Source: Danio rerio (Eukaryota; Chordata; Actinopteri; Cypriniformes; Danionidae). From it: 64,000 bases of DNA. The stretch spans positions 17,087,501 through 17,151,500 of the forward strand of contig NC_133196.1 in assembly GCF_049306965.1 (NCBI RefSeq), given 5' to 3'. The notes under the pieces were generated by a model. The model ran no database searches. It had not been told where the DNA came from and saw only the letters and a list, made by a program, of their open reading frames with translations. Position 1 is the first letter of the stretch. Each line of letters opens with the position of its first letter. The position numbers were made by a program, and so were the translations under genes. This document shows positions 10,905 through 22,599 of the stretch, piece by piece.

Positions 10905-11476
10905 ATCAAAAAATATATTTTTGCTGCTTATTCAAACTAATTAAAATGAGATGAATCAACACAGTTTGGGGGGACAACTTAATTGTTTAATGTTCAATAA
11001 ACTTAAATTAGTAAAAACCATTAGGTTAACTTTATCGATTTGTGTTTGGACAACATAACAGAGGTCTAACGGTGGCTCAGTGGTTAGCACTGTCGCCTCA
11101 CAACAATAAGGTCGCTGGTTCGAGTCCCAGCTGGGCCAGTTGACATTTCTGTGTGGAGTTTACATGTTCTCCCCCTGTTTGTGTGGATTTCCTCTGGGTG
11201 CTCCGGTTTCCCCCACAGTCCAAAGACATGCATTATAAGTGAATTGGGTAAACAATATTAACCATAGTGTATGAGTGTGTGTAAATGCAAGAGTATATGG
11301 GTGTTTCCTAGTACTAGGTTGCAGCTAGAAGGGCGTCTGCTGCGTAAAACATATGCCGTAATAGCTGGCGGTTCATTCTGTGGTGATTCCTGATAAATAA
11401 GGGACTAGGCTGAAGGAAAATAAATGAATGAACAACTTGAAAGTATTGTGCTGAACCCAGCATCTTTTACAGTGCA
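10905..11476. mobile_element. MITE interrupted by a DANA SINE
   Basis: The left portion (to about 11060) has AATGTTCAATAAACTTAAAT and the GATTTGTGTTTGGACAACAT motif of the CAATCGATTTGTGT family. The end of the element, 'GAACCCAGCATCTTTTACAG', occurs only at 11453-11474. The SINE at 11061-11434 separates the two parts. Confidence 0.6.
11061..11434 (+). mobile_element. DANA-type SINE inserted in a MITE
   Basis: Head GGTGGCTCAGTGGTTAGCAC, promoter box GTCGCTGGTTCGAGTCCC, body GGAGTTTACATGTTCTCC, 3' part TGGCGGTTCATTC and tail AAATGAATGAA are all present in order. Confidence 0.88.
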
Positions 11477-11489
11477 CTCAATTTTAAAG

Positions 11490-12290
11490 CTGTCCTTATT
11501 TATTTTCCATAACTATGTTGTGCACATTAGTAAATAACATAATAAAACACTCTTTATCCTTATCACATATATAGATGTTTGGACATTTAAAACCCTCAAG
11601 ATATATATTTTAATCAGTAGATGTGTGCCATGTCCTACCAGTCAAGCTACAGGGGTCCATAAAAGCTCCATACCAGCATGCCGCTGTTAATTATGTGTTT
11701 ATTTGTGAAATTCTATGCTGATTAAAGCTAAGGTTTTGGATCACGAGGACATTAGAGGTTCAAAACAGGCATCTTTTGTGCTGTTGTCAGCCTCTTTCTC
11801 GGGGTGCGGGGCCCCCTCGGTCTGATAAAATGCAAGCCAGACTCCTCAAACACTCCACCATGAAGCAGCTCCAACCAGACCCCTGAGGCTCTATTAAACG
11901 TCACTCAGTGGAAACATGAAAGAAATGCCCGTGGAAATGAATCATAGCCTCTACCCCTCCTCAGCCCAGTCCCTCCATCCCATGTGCCCGCGACCACAAG
12001 AAAGAGTGCGGCGGAGAAAGAGTGGAGGTTATAAAACACAAGCTGGCTTTAGTGCAGCTTGTTGTTTAGCACTGTGATGTAAGATGCTGCTGCTGGCATT
12101 GCTGCTGTATTTTATATATAGCCTTAATTATATAGAACAGTATTTTTTAATCAACTTTTTAAACATTTTTTAAACCGAATAGCCGAATCTTGCTTGTTTT
12201 GAGAATGTTCGAAAGGTCAAAAATAACATTCAGCTGATTTTACATTTTCTTCAGTCTCGTAATGTCATTGCACATCAAATCACTTCATTC
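11490..12290. other. Balanced-composition block, possible conserved non-coding DNA
   Basis: About 11620-12060 contrasts sharply with its AT-rich neighbours and carries no known repeat motif. It includes GCTGTTAATTATGTGTTTAT, GATTAAAGCTAAGG and a GC-rich stretch around 11790-11820. No ORF with splice signals was found. This is the strongest visual candidate for a regulatory element in the left half. Confidence 0.35.
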
Positions 12291-12299
12291 ACACATGGT

Positions 12300-13430
12300 A
12301 AATAATTAGACAAGCACTGTCTACATCATTGCAATATGCATATCCGAATCACAGCTGCATGTTAAAATAGTAAATGTAAAAATGGTACAAAAAGTAAATA
12401 ACAGTGACAGTAATAAAGTAACAGTTAGTTAAATGTGTCATTCATCTAATCATTTTTCTAAATCTTTGCTGTTGTATAACCATGCTTGTCAAATCATCAC
12501 TGAATTCTGCAATCCTCAGTTTGTAAAATGCAGTTCAATATTCCGTAAACTTTGTTATTGTCATGGTAACATTCATATTCAAATCTTTGCTGCATTCTGA
12601 TTAGTCAAACATGACACTTCAGCAGTCCAATATTTCATACAATTTCATACAAAGATCATGCCAGCAAAATACATTCGTATACAAATATTTACTGCATTTT
12701 GGAAAACTTGATTGGTCAAACATGGCATTTCAGCAGTTTCGTATTCCATGTATTTTAACATAGCAACAATCATAACTGAATGTTTGCTGCATTCTGACCC
12801 AACTAGACAAACATGGCATTCCAGCAGTCCTAAGTTATTGTAAATGTTAACTTCATAGCAACATTCATATCTAAATACACTACCTGACAAAAGTCTTAAA
12901 TAAAAGGCAAAGGCCTCAAGATTATGCTTTTTTTTTACCAAAATAAAATATGATCATGCTTTGGATATTAATTATTGTAGGACATTAAGCTTTGACTTTG
13001 CTTGACAAAAGTCTTGTCACTTAACAGAAATAATGTACAATATAGAATATAAAGCATGGTTCAGTGGAAAAAGAATGAGCATTGTGTAAGCTTTCTCCTC
13101 CATCTTACAGATATGCTCAATAATGTTCATGTCTGGTGACTGGGCTGTCCAATCCTGGAACTTTGATGTGGAGGTTGAAGTATGAGAAGGAGCGCTATCC
13201 TGCTGAAGAATTTGCCAGCTGTTGATGTTGCCATCCACTCTGCAGATCTCTCGCAACAGAAAAATCTACCTTCTGAGACTTCAGTTTTCATTTAAACATC
13301 ATATAGTCATCTGAGTATTTGCTGCATTCTGGAATATTTGACTCGTCAAACACAGCATTAAAGCAGTCCGGTTTCATTTTGGGAAATATTGGACTACTGA
13401 ATAGCAACGCTGTGTTTGAAGAATAAAGTG
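12300..13430. repeat. Tandem array of about 95-102-bp units, interrupted
   Basis: The phrase TTGCTGCATTCTG or a close variant starts near 12588, 12690, 12785 and 13319. Each copy is followed by a TGGTCAAACATGGCATTTCAG-like phrase and a variant of AGCAGTCC. Spacing between intact neighbours is 102 and 95 bp. A Tc1-like transposon at 12878-13265 explains the gap. A diverged outlying unit may lie at about 15940-16000. Confidence 0.65.
12878..13265 (-). mobile_element. Tc1/mariner-type DNA transposon, deletion derivative
   Basis: The left end has a TA followed by CACTACCTGACAAAAGTCTT, a Tc1-like inverted terminus familiar in zebrafish. A similar phrase, TTGACAAAAGTCTTGTCAC, recurs near 13002. 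On the minus strand about 13080-13256 encodes a piece of transposase with the hallmarks QQDSAPSHTS and SPDMNIIEHI. Only about 26 residues lie between the D and the E, shorter than the usual 34, so the catalytic core is internally deleted. The first catalytic D and the DNA-binding part are absent. Confidence 0.75.
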
Positions 13431-13499
13431 TATCAGAATGCAGTGTTAATTTGGATATATAGTTTGCTATGACAACAGCAACATTTATAGAGTATTGGG

Positions 13500-14100
13500 C
13501 CACTGGTTGATTTTGTTATGATCTTAAAATTTTGACTGTTGAGGGCCATAGCACGTCATGTACAATGTGGTCCTCTAGATTAACATCTATGTTGATCCTG
13601 GAACATATTGTTTGATGTCAAATGTAGTCCATACATATTCCTTACCCCTAAACCCATTCATAACTACAAATTATTCCCAAAATCAGAGGAGAATAATAGT
13701 TGGATAACAAACATATAAAAGCCTAACCTTTAAGTGATAAACGTATGCCTTAATTCTGATTGGCTGATTGGATTGTTGTTCCAGAATCAACACAGATGGT
13801 AATCTAGGAATATGTCCTACTTGGTGAAATCAGATTAGCGGAGTGGCATATTTGACTAATTAAATATTATACAATGTAGCATTAATTCAATTACACACTT
13901 TATGATGACTTTCTAAAATGCACCACTAATTTTGAAATACTGTTTAGATGACAACTGTAAGATGTATGGAATATCTAATGCTACCTCTCAGCAATTCGTA
14001 ACTTTTTGATTTAGTGGCTAATTTGGATGAATTTGTGCAATCTCAATCATACATTTATTTTGTTGGGTTTAGGGCTGGGGTTTGGTGCCACGTCTACTTT
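13500..14100. other. Intergenic DNA, nothing recognised
   Basis: Mixed AT-rich sequence. No ORF with motifs, no clear repeat boundary and no RNA gene seen. Confidence 0.4.
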
Positions 14101-14106
14101 AGTTTA

Positions 14107-15789
14107 CAGTTTTTTTGTTTTTTTTTTTGATTGCTTAAGCACAATTTTCAAAAAAGGGCCCATGTTTTTAACAGTAAACACATTTAGCACAACCACACAC
14201 CCAATTAGCAAAACACTACTGATCCTTTGCAAAATTAAACAATCTTGTAAAGACTGTACACTTCTGTTTAAAAACCACACTTTTTACCAAAAGAAACACA
14301 CACTTCACATTTACTATACTCTGTTTGCACGAGTTACACTCTGCTGTGATAAACCTAAAACACTTTTAGCACTTATACTTCCATATAATTAGAGTAGGCT
14401 ACCATCAACAAAGTACAAATAGAAAGTAAATCCACCAAACACTACTCAAGACCAATGCTGCACACTGAAGAAACTTTATTTTTCAACATGTCCAAAATGT
14501 TGACATGGAGATTCATATTACTGTAACAACGTGTCACTTTACGTATGTAATGTGTTAGACATTGTCTCTTCACCTAGCTGGATCTGGCCAGAGAATTATC
14601 AACATCGCAATGTTGTCATTAGCAAGACACCTTGAAAAAAAAACGTCTTGAATGACGAATCCTTCCTTGTATACTGCTAACCTCCATCTGGCCACAGGCC
14701 TCCTCCATGGCTTGGATGAGGGGGACCTCAGCCTGGAGACAGAGATCATAGACCTTCCACCATGCCGAGAAAAACTCTTCTATAGGGTTGAGGAATGGAG
14801 AGTATGGTGGAAGATATAGGACGGTGAAATGTGGATGTTGCTGAAACCAGTTCTGAAACCAGTTCTGAACCAGAGCAGAGCAATGGAAAGACACATTGTC
14901 CCAGACAACAATCTATTGCATATGACCGATTTGATTTGCTGCTGATTTTGTTGTGCAATTGGTCCAAGAATGTAAGTATGAGTGCTGTTTTGTAAGGGCC
15001 CAGGGACATGGAAGAGGAGGACCCCATCCTGTGTAATGGCTGCATAGAGTGTTACAGTATATTTCCCCCACATTGCCCTGGGACATTGACTATAGCCCTG
15101 TGGCCAATTACATTTCTTCCCCTTCTTCTTGTTCTCGTCAGTTTGAACCCAGACTCATCTACGAAAATGAACTCACGCTGGACCTCCTCACCATCCATTC
15201 ATAAAACTACCTGAAGAACAGGGTCAGGCAAAATTGTCTAGTTCAGTATAATCTAGTATTACATATTACAGTACAGTAAAAGATTATAAGACAGTATGCA
15301 AGATCACTCTGCTAAAGTGAATACATACCTCTGTATACTCATGCCATAGTTGTTTTACCCTTTCGGAATTGCGCTCGAAAGGCACTCGATAAATTTAAAA
15401 TATTTTTACATTTAAAAATATTGTTAAAAAATTTTTAAAATTGCCATTTTATATTTCTTAAACACCTGATTGGTGTGTTTACAATTAAGCAAACAAGTGT
15501 TTGCACACCTGATGACTGTTGAATCAATAGGTTGGACGGTGTGGTAATTTGACAGTCAGTGCTTTGGCATTGCAAGAAAGTGACTCTATGATAAATTTTA
15601 GTGTGTAATGTTTGTTAAGTGTGTTTAGTGTTTTGCAAATCACTGTGTGTAGAGTTTTGCAACCAGTGTGAGGTTGACAATGTGCTTATAGTTGTGCAAA
15701 TATGAGCTGATGTTTTGCTTCTTGAGTGTAAGGTTTTACTAATAGTGTACTACTTTTCATTTTAGTGTGTAAGCAATCCAAAAAAACTG
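14107..15789 (-). mobile_element. IS630-Tc1-mariner DNA transposon with decayed transposase
   Basis: Both ends are flanked by TA (14105-14106 and 15790-15791). The termini are inverted, CAGTTTTTTTG at the left and CAAAAAAACTG at the right, each followed inside by GATTGCTTA and CACA-rich DNA. On the minus strand the transposase catalytic core is spread over several frames: FVDESGFKLTRTRRRGRN near 15120-15165 (first D), VVWDNVSFHC near 14880-14905 (second D at 14898-14900) and LNPIEEFFSAWW near 14755-14790 (third acid). Downstream peptide runs to about 14620. The N-terminal DNA-binding part is not visible, and at least two frameshifts separate the blocks, so it cannot be active as it stands. 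Confidence 0.85.
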
Positions 15790-15791
15790 TA

Positions 15792-16560
15792 AATTCATTT
15801 ACTGTACATCATTTAAAATACACATTTGAACTCATAAGAATTTGTATGAATTAGCCACTAAACTGACAAAATGTAAAAAATAAATACTGTGAATATCAAA
15901 CCACGGAATGACACATTTGATCGATCTAATCTTGAATAATTACATTGCTGTCAACTGGACGTTTGTGCAATATTGGACCACTGAATGTCATGCTTGAATG
16001 CTTAATCCAGTCTCTTCATTCACTCTTAAGACAGTACATTAAGTGCGGTTTATTTATAAACTAATTTCGAGAGGATCACGTACTTATGATCAACACGGCT
16101 GGCAACTCATTAGCTCCGTAATCTACCCTATTAGATGGTTATGGACGCATTAAAAATAAACAGAGCTTTTCACTCCACTTATTTTCGTCTTGAAGACCAC
16201 CATCCAAAAACATACACCATAGCCAATCGACTAAACCAAATTATTACCTAAGACAACCTTTGTTTACAAGCAGGGAAGTTCTCGAGACCTACCTGAGCTC
16301 GAACTCCCCTCTCACCCTTATAACGAGAGGGCTCAAGGATATTACGAGCTCAGGGCTCTCTCCCGGGACAGCATGCCAATTACGCTTTATTGATCATCAG
16401 CTAAGTGTGAACTCTTGAAAGCTAATTTAACTACAATGCATTTGTTGCTTTAGTGTTGTAAAATATGTCCAGATATTAACACACAATGAAATTCAGCCTT
16501 TAAACTGCCATCACAAGATAGAACAACTTCAGTTTACAACTTCTGTCAGCAAAAATTACA
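15792..16560. other. Intergenic DNA with a GC-rich palindromic patch
   Basis: Mostly unassigned. About 16275-16375 is GC-richer, with repeated GAGCTC-type words (GACCTACCTGAGCTCGAACT, ATTACGAGCTCAGGGCTC) and TCTCCCGGGA. It looks like part of a repeat, but neither end was found. Confidence 0.3.
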
Positions 16561-17100
16561 TTAAATATAGTAAATGCTGACAAAGCCAAATCCCTTTGGG
16601 CAGTTAATTCACAGTCCATTCTGGTTTTCCCTACCATGTTGTGTAAATGTTTTTAGGCTTTGTGAATCATTCCAGAATTCACCATGGACGTCTGTGGAGA
16701 TCGGATGCAGCACCATCAAAGACCATATGGACACAGTCCTCCTGTTGAGCCAAAATGGTTCTTTAAATTCAATGTAATCACTAATACAGAGACACAACAG
16801 ACCACCTATTGTGTGGAAATTAGGCAGAACCTTATACAAAGCCCTAATGCCTGCTGAATCACTGCCTCCCATCTGAATCTTGGGGTGTGAATCATGCCAA
16901 TTTAAGTAAATTCGAGCTCCTCCATGCCACACACTAAGCAGAAATTATCAGGCCAGCTGTAACCGCAATGCAATCTGAAGCATTATTTGAGCTGTTTTTA
17001 TCAACATGTTTACATCGCTGGTTGCAAAGCATTTCAAATCACACTCTTTCATTTCACCTAATGTTCTTCACAGATAAAAGACTAGAAATGCTACTGCACA
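16561..17100. other. Non-repetitive block, possible conserved non-coding DNA
   Basis: Composition is balanced and no repeat motif is seen. Overlapping ORFs exist on both strands (16574-16777 plus, 16609-16932 minus), which argues against real coding in either. Words such as AATCATGCCAATTTAAGT and TTATCAGGCCAGCTGTAA look like the long low-variation stretches typical of enhancers. Inference only. Confidence 0.3.
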
Positions 17101-17157
17101 TTGTGGGATTTAATCATTTAAAAGGGTAGTTCAAGCTTGTTTTTTTACTGTAATCAC

Positions 17158-17550
17158 GCACTGTAAACCCAACAGTCAACTTTATCAAAGGAAATGAATG
17201 TAGTTAACTCAAAACTGACTGAAAGTTAATTCTACTCATTTCAAGAGTTTTTAACTCAGTGTTGAAGGTAATGAGGTTATTAAATAGCTCATTACTTCAA
17301 CTTAAGTGGAGTAAGTTCACAGTACTCATATAGATTAGTTTTTGAACTGGTTTGTTGCAATCGATTTCCTTAAATGGTTTGAGTTGCCTTAACATATTGA
17401 GTTTTACTGCGCTCAAATTGCTTCGTTAACTCAAATGGAGTAAATCCAAAGTACTCAGTAGGATTCTTTTTGAACGGTTTGAATGGTTTGTTGCAATCGG
17501 TTTTCTCAAACGGTTTGAGTAACCATATCTTTCTGGGTTTTACAGCACAG
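17158..17550. repeat. Dispersed repeat rich in GGTTTGAGT, copy 2
   Basis: Starts with CACTGTAAACCCAACAGTCA and is co-linear with the copy at 10117-10560. It carries the same GTGTTGAAGGTAATGAG and AGTAAGTTCACAGTACTCAT phrases. It includes internal near-tandem repetition of the GTTTGAGT block. Confidence 0.65.
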
Positions 17551-17919
17551 TAATATTAATTAATTAACAATGTATACTAAATATAAGGTTACAATTGGAG
17601 TTTGTAGCATGTCATTTACAGATTTAAGTACAAAGTAATATTAAGTAATGTGTACTCATTATATGGTTGCATTTAAATGGCACCTACCTTAAAATTAAAG
17701 GGTTTATTGCAATTCACTGTTAATTTAAAGACTATGCATATACGGTGGGCTACTTTTTACATAGTGCTGTTTAGCGGTTTACCTGAAAAAACAATGCTTA
17801 CTGTACTCAGCTATTCGAGACCTCTTCAATAATATTACTTACAATGGTTAACTACATCTTTAAATGTACTTTTTTTTTTTAAGGAAAAAACTGTAATGTA
17901 AACTCGGATTGTAACAAAG

Positions 17920-18345
17920 GTAGCAGGGCCGGCCCAAGCCTTTAGGGGGCCCTAAGCAGAATTTTATTTGGGGCCCCCTTGGTGCAGACAATATGACAAA
18001 TTATTGTTAATCCTTTGCACACTTTAAATTTAAATTTAAAACAAGCCGTAGCTGTGTTGCTTAAAATTTAAAATATGCTTTTAGGGCCCAAGAAATGCTT
18101 TGAAATGTGCAATTTTTAATCATTGTTTAAAACATGAAGAGAGGGGTATAGAGTAGCTCCTCCCCTTTTCCTCACAGCTCTACCAGTGAGAGTGGTTGAG
18201 CTCAAGCACAACAAATGAACAGCCAATGAGAATTGTCTTGTAGGCAGCGAGGCATGTCAGACACTAGAGAGCATTTGATTGGTCACAGAAGATTTGATGA
18301 GAAACTGAAGTATGAGGTGATGTAAAAAAAAAAAATGTTGAATCA
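17920..18345. mobile_element. Repeat starting GGGCCGGCCC, unclassified
   Basis: The sequence GCAGGGCCGGCCCAAGCC followed by 'GGGGGCCCTAAGCAGAATTT' is a widespread fish repeat. A related piece, GGGGTCCAAAGCAATAGTTT, lies at about 34795-34860 in gstt1 intron 1. Probably a DNA transposon; superfamily not established. Confidence 0.45.
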
Positions 18346-20095
18346 TTTAGGCAGAAGTGACAAACTGCAAGTTTTACATGTTTATATGGGTTTTACATCG
18401 TCGAAATGTGAATATGGTCATTGTTTTGTACCACACTAGCATATAGATATCCTTGAGGTCTAACATACTGTACTGCTACTAATACCTAAATAATGATACT
18501 TTAATTTCACTGAACCTTTAAGACAATTCTAGATATTCTGCAGAAACAACTGCCTATTGAGCTCACCTTTTATATGACTACTTGACACAAAACTACACAA
18601 TTAGACACAAAACATTAATCTCAGCTGTAATGAATGTTGACAGAAACAAAAAGGGCTAAAGCCTTTAAAACCTTCAAGGTAGGCATTGACATCCACACTT
18701 TAAATGTTTGCACTTGCCCCAACATTTTATCCTACCCATCAGATTATGCTACCACCTCTGTTTTGAATGGTTCTGAGATTTGGGTTAGGGATTGGGGTAG
18801 GTTAGGGCCATGTTACAGCATCATATCACACCATTCCACAATAAAATTTACACTGGTGGCAAAAGCTGATGGGTATATTGTCATCAAAATGTGCAACCAA
18901 CTTTTTGAATGGGAGGTAGGAGAATCTGGACAAATCGACAGAACACCCTCTACACTCTGATAAATGGTCAGAAAAAAGGGTACAGTTGGGGTCCATTTGT
19001 AAACACTTGGGTTACAAATGGTGAAGTTGTACACTCAATGGTTCATAGTAGCACCTTATGGTACTCATATGTAACATTTAAGGGTAAAAAAGGACCAAAT
19101 ATGTTTCAACTTTCAAAGGGTCCATGTATGGAGCATTTAAGGCCCAAACAAACGTACAATCTACAATCAACATGTATGAAACAGCCATTCCTTTATATCA
19201 AGACAATAATTTTCATGAGCTGTTGGTTATTTGAAAGAAATGCACAAAAAATGGATATTAACAATAAAATTTTTTTAATGTATAAAGCATGGCATTATAA
19301 TTAATATTATAAATTAATATTTTTTATTTTAAAAAATGTTAGCATAAATCACCATAAATGTGAAGTGAAATGTGTTATTATACAAAGACTTCTGTCTATG
19401 ATTTTCAGATGTAATTAACTACTATGGACATACAATAGTACACGATTTATTATAAAGATAAGCAGATTGGTAAACAAAGACAGAGTACAACAGGGTAATA
19501 AATAAACTAATAAGACAATTATAAAAACAAAACAAGCCAAAATAATACACCTGCGAACTAATAATAGATTTAAAAGACCAAAAACTGGCCCTTAGATATT
19601 CACAAGATGTATTAAATATCATGTTTTACTGCAATGGGGAGGTGAAATGCATGCATTACTGGTCTGTAAATATAGGCCTACATGCAGGGTGCAAACAATT
19701 CTAATTAGACAAATAATATCCTGACATTTTAAAAAAATGTATTTATAACTGAGAAATAAAACCCACATTATTTGAGAAGCTATAGAAATCAGTCTAGCAC
19801 TTTATAATTGTCTGGGTTCACAGAGATGGTTCTACTGCGTTGTACTTATATTTTAGCGCCATCTAGTGGGAAACGCGTGACACACTGTAAAACCTAAGTT
19901 AAGATAACGCATTACCTTCAACACTGAGATTAAAACCAGATTTTCCAGTCACGCAATTGACCGTATTCTCACGCTCTCACGCCACACATCACTTTTCTCA
20001 CGCAGTAAAATCATCTCATACAGTTTTAAAGACGTTTATCATTACATAAAGATGTTATTATCTCTGTGGAACCGAATAGTGAAAGCAATGTAATC
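18346..20095. other. Intergenic DNA with decayed repeats, no gene
   Basis: Long ORFs at 18634-18960 and 18909-19304 overlap each other and have no family motifs. The DNA around 18740-18830 has GGTTAGGG-type words often seen in MITEs. The 19300-20000 part is AT-rich. Nothing firm can be assigned. Confidence 0.35.
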
Positions 20096-20360
20096 AAAAA
20101 CAAACTGACGCATGCGCGCAGAAAACATACCAGCGCAGCGCGCCTCTCGCACCGCTCCTGCTGCTCGCGTTCCCTCTCCCGATATAAATCCCGGTTGTGA
20201 ACATGCATGTGGAAAAAAATATGCGCTGCTCACGTGCCGCTCATGCCTTGTGCTACAGGTGTTGTGCCGAGAAACGCATCCTTGCAGTAGGATGCACCCC
20301 TTTCAAACTTTTATTGAGATTCTCAGTCTACATAAAAACCAATGTAGGCCATAATTGATT
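20096..20360. other. GC-rich CpG-containing patch with TATA-like word
   Basis: The patch holds several CpGs and an NRF1-like ACGCATGCGCGC near 20108, followed by GATATAAATCCCGG near 20180. It resembles a promoter in miniature but no downstream coding exon was found. It may be the regulatory end of a transposon. Confidence 0.25.
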
Positions 20361-21890
20361 AAAACGTAATATGATTATCTTGATGGATAAAGCAAAAACT
20401 ACAAGTGAAACGCATTTTAAAACGCACTAGGTTTACAAATAAATGTATGAAAAAATAAAAATAAAAAAAAAATAAAAGATGTAATCTTTAAGGGAAGGGT
20501 ATTCCCCATTGGTTCACACTTATAATGCTGGTATTAAAAAATATCCATTTAAGTTAATAGATTCCCATTTCAGAAGGGGTGCATTTTATGACAGGGTAGG
20601 TGTCGGCATGCAGTGAGTTTTGGAAGCCGTCAAAACCAAAGTTAAATAATATGATTATGATCTTATTTTGACTAAGCATAGCTCCTGATAGATTTTTCTT
20701 TGTATGAAACAAAAAGGAGGGATGAAGTCAGGGCCGCCATTGTAGTACAAGGTAACGCTCCTTCGAAATGAACGCTCCTTTCAAATGATCGCCATCTAGC
20801 GGTCACATAATCTAATGACTTAAAATTATGACAACTTGATCAACTTCTTTTATATATATATATTTAACTTGACATTACTTTTTTTTCTCACCACCACACT
20901 GGTCTTTTTCGCAAGACAAAATTTTGTTGTTGGAAACTGTATTTTATAAACTTAAATTTGTCTTTAGCATGCTAAAAGTAATTGAGTAAGAGACGTTTTA
21001 CTTGATTTGGGTCATTAAAAAAACTCCCTGATGTATGTAGCCTAAACCTGCTGTAGTCAACCTAAAACCTGCAGTAGGTTGACATAAAACTAAAACAATA
21101 CCCATTCTTGTCTTAGGACATTTTATTTAGCGAATTTTAAAATAGCAGTAAGTTTATGACTTGATAAATACATAGTATAATTTGCTGATTTCAAACATAC
21201 AGAATAAATATAGTTATGAAACAAATAACACCAAATGTTGACTAATGAAGGTACATTTATAACAACTATTTATTTGTTAGACTACTGTATTGTCAAACCA
21301 TGTTGCATACAAATGCATTCAACAGTCTTCTATGACAGTGCATTGCTGTAGAGGACAAATAAAACACGAGACAGGTGTTTAGCAAGAGTGTAGTTTATTT
21401 AGTTTGACATGCAAACGTATCTAAACTAGACACACTTTCAGAAAACAGCCCGGAAACATTATAATGCGCGCGCTCGTGAAAAGAACCCGCGGTTGTGTTC
21501 AACTGTTGTCTTCAATAGTCCTTCTTTGCTCAACAACTCAGCTGAAAAACAAAACAAAACATCACAGTCAGACATAGAGCAAAGAGCATAGAATTAGCAA
21601 GAGGCGACACTCTACAATTTGGGAAACAATAACGCGCTTTTAGAATAAATTAAATAAAAACAAAGCAGAAGCTTTCCATCGCGACAGCAATGACTATCAC
21701 TTCATAATGGCGGAATCCGGGTCTGTTGCTCATGGTCATTCTAAGCTCTTTGCATAAAGCTAACTCAAAACAGTTACCATGGTTTCTATTTCAAACTATA
21801 GTAAACTAAAGTTTGAAACTATAGTTTAAATAAAATAGAAGATGAGTGAGCCTCGTTACTCCCACCCACCATAACCCTCTACCCCGGGCG
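20361..21890. other. Intergenic DNA, decayed repeat fragments
   Basis: About 20885-21000 shares phrases (AATTTTGTTGTTGGAAA, TTAGCATGCTAAAAGTAA) with 27545-27620 in chchd10 intron 2, so both derive from one dispersed repeat. The 21385-21560 part is richer in CpG but shows no ORF. No gene was found. Confidence 0.35.
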
Positions 21891-22029
21891 AACTGGCAAC
21901 GCTGACAGAGCACACGAGCTTTATAGGAATGCATATGCAAATTTTTACAAGGTACGTCACTGTTGTCTCGTTGTCATGGCGAGCGCTGATATGGAAGGCC
22001 GTTGGGGCCAAAACGTCTGCAACAAACGT

Positions 22030-22128
22030 GTTAACGCGTAATTGCGTGTTAACACATAATTTACGCGTTAACACGTAATTTACGCGTTAACACGTTGGTA
22101 CGTGTTAACACGTCATTTACATGTTAAC
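22030..22128. repeat. Six GTTAAC palindromes spaced 18-19 bp apart
   Basis: GTTAAC begins at 22030, 22048, 22067, 22086, 22104 and 22123. Units read GTTAACACGTAATTTACGC or close variants. This is a short minisatellite whose unit has a palindromic core. Confidence 0.9.
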
Positions 22129-22129
22129 A

Positions 22130-22450
22130 CCATAGACTGTAAAATATATGGACGTAGTATCCGTGACGTCACCCATAGGTTTCTGAAGAGCACAAAAGAA
22201 GCCACAAGTAGGCGCGGCCAACCGTCGCCATTTTGGTCACGCGTCATCACACCCACGGCGGGATACCAAACAAGGGCAAAGAGGCGGAGAGTGAGCGGAG
22301 CTACAGACACTTGCTAGCATTTAGCTTGGACCTGGTTCAGACACACTTTACTTTGGGAGAACGCTTAATACTTTATCACCTGCGACTCGTTTGTATTCTG
22401 ACCACTTGTGCTTGGTTGTACACTCTATCAATAAAGTGTTTAGACTTTTA
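22130..22450. repeat. Dispersed fish repeat with TGACGTCA core, unclassified
   Basis: The block starting with CATAGACTGTAAAATATATG and continuing GTATCCGTGACGTCACCCAT is one I have seen in many teleost genomes. It carries a perfect CRE-type palindrome TGACGTCA at 22164-22171. An AATAAAG near 22431 could be a polyadenylation signal of an old retro-element. Class not established. Confidence 0.35.
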
Positions 22451-22599
22451 AAAACACTGCTGTAATACATTGAGCCACTAAACATTGTTCTTATGACGTT
22501 TTTCAACAGGAGGAAAATGTAAGCGGTGCTTCCCAAACCAAAATGATGCGTACTGGCGTCATTTGCGTCTATGATGTTTCCAGGAGATGAACAGCTGAG

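Noticed and set aside
16574-16932. Overlapping plus and minus ORFs
   Set aside because: Both strands are open by chance in a balanced stretch; no splice sites or family motifs support either.
22130-22450. TGACGTCA as a functional CRE of a local gene
   Set aside because: It lies in a dispersed repeat with no gene start nearby.
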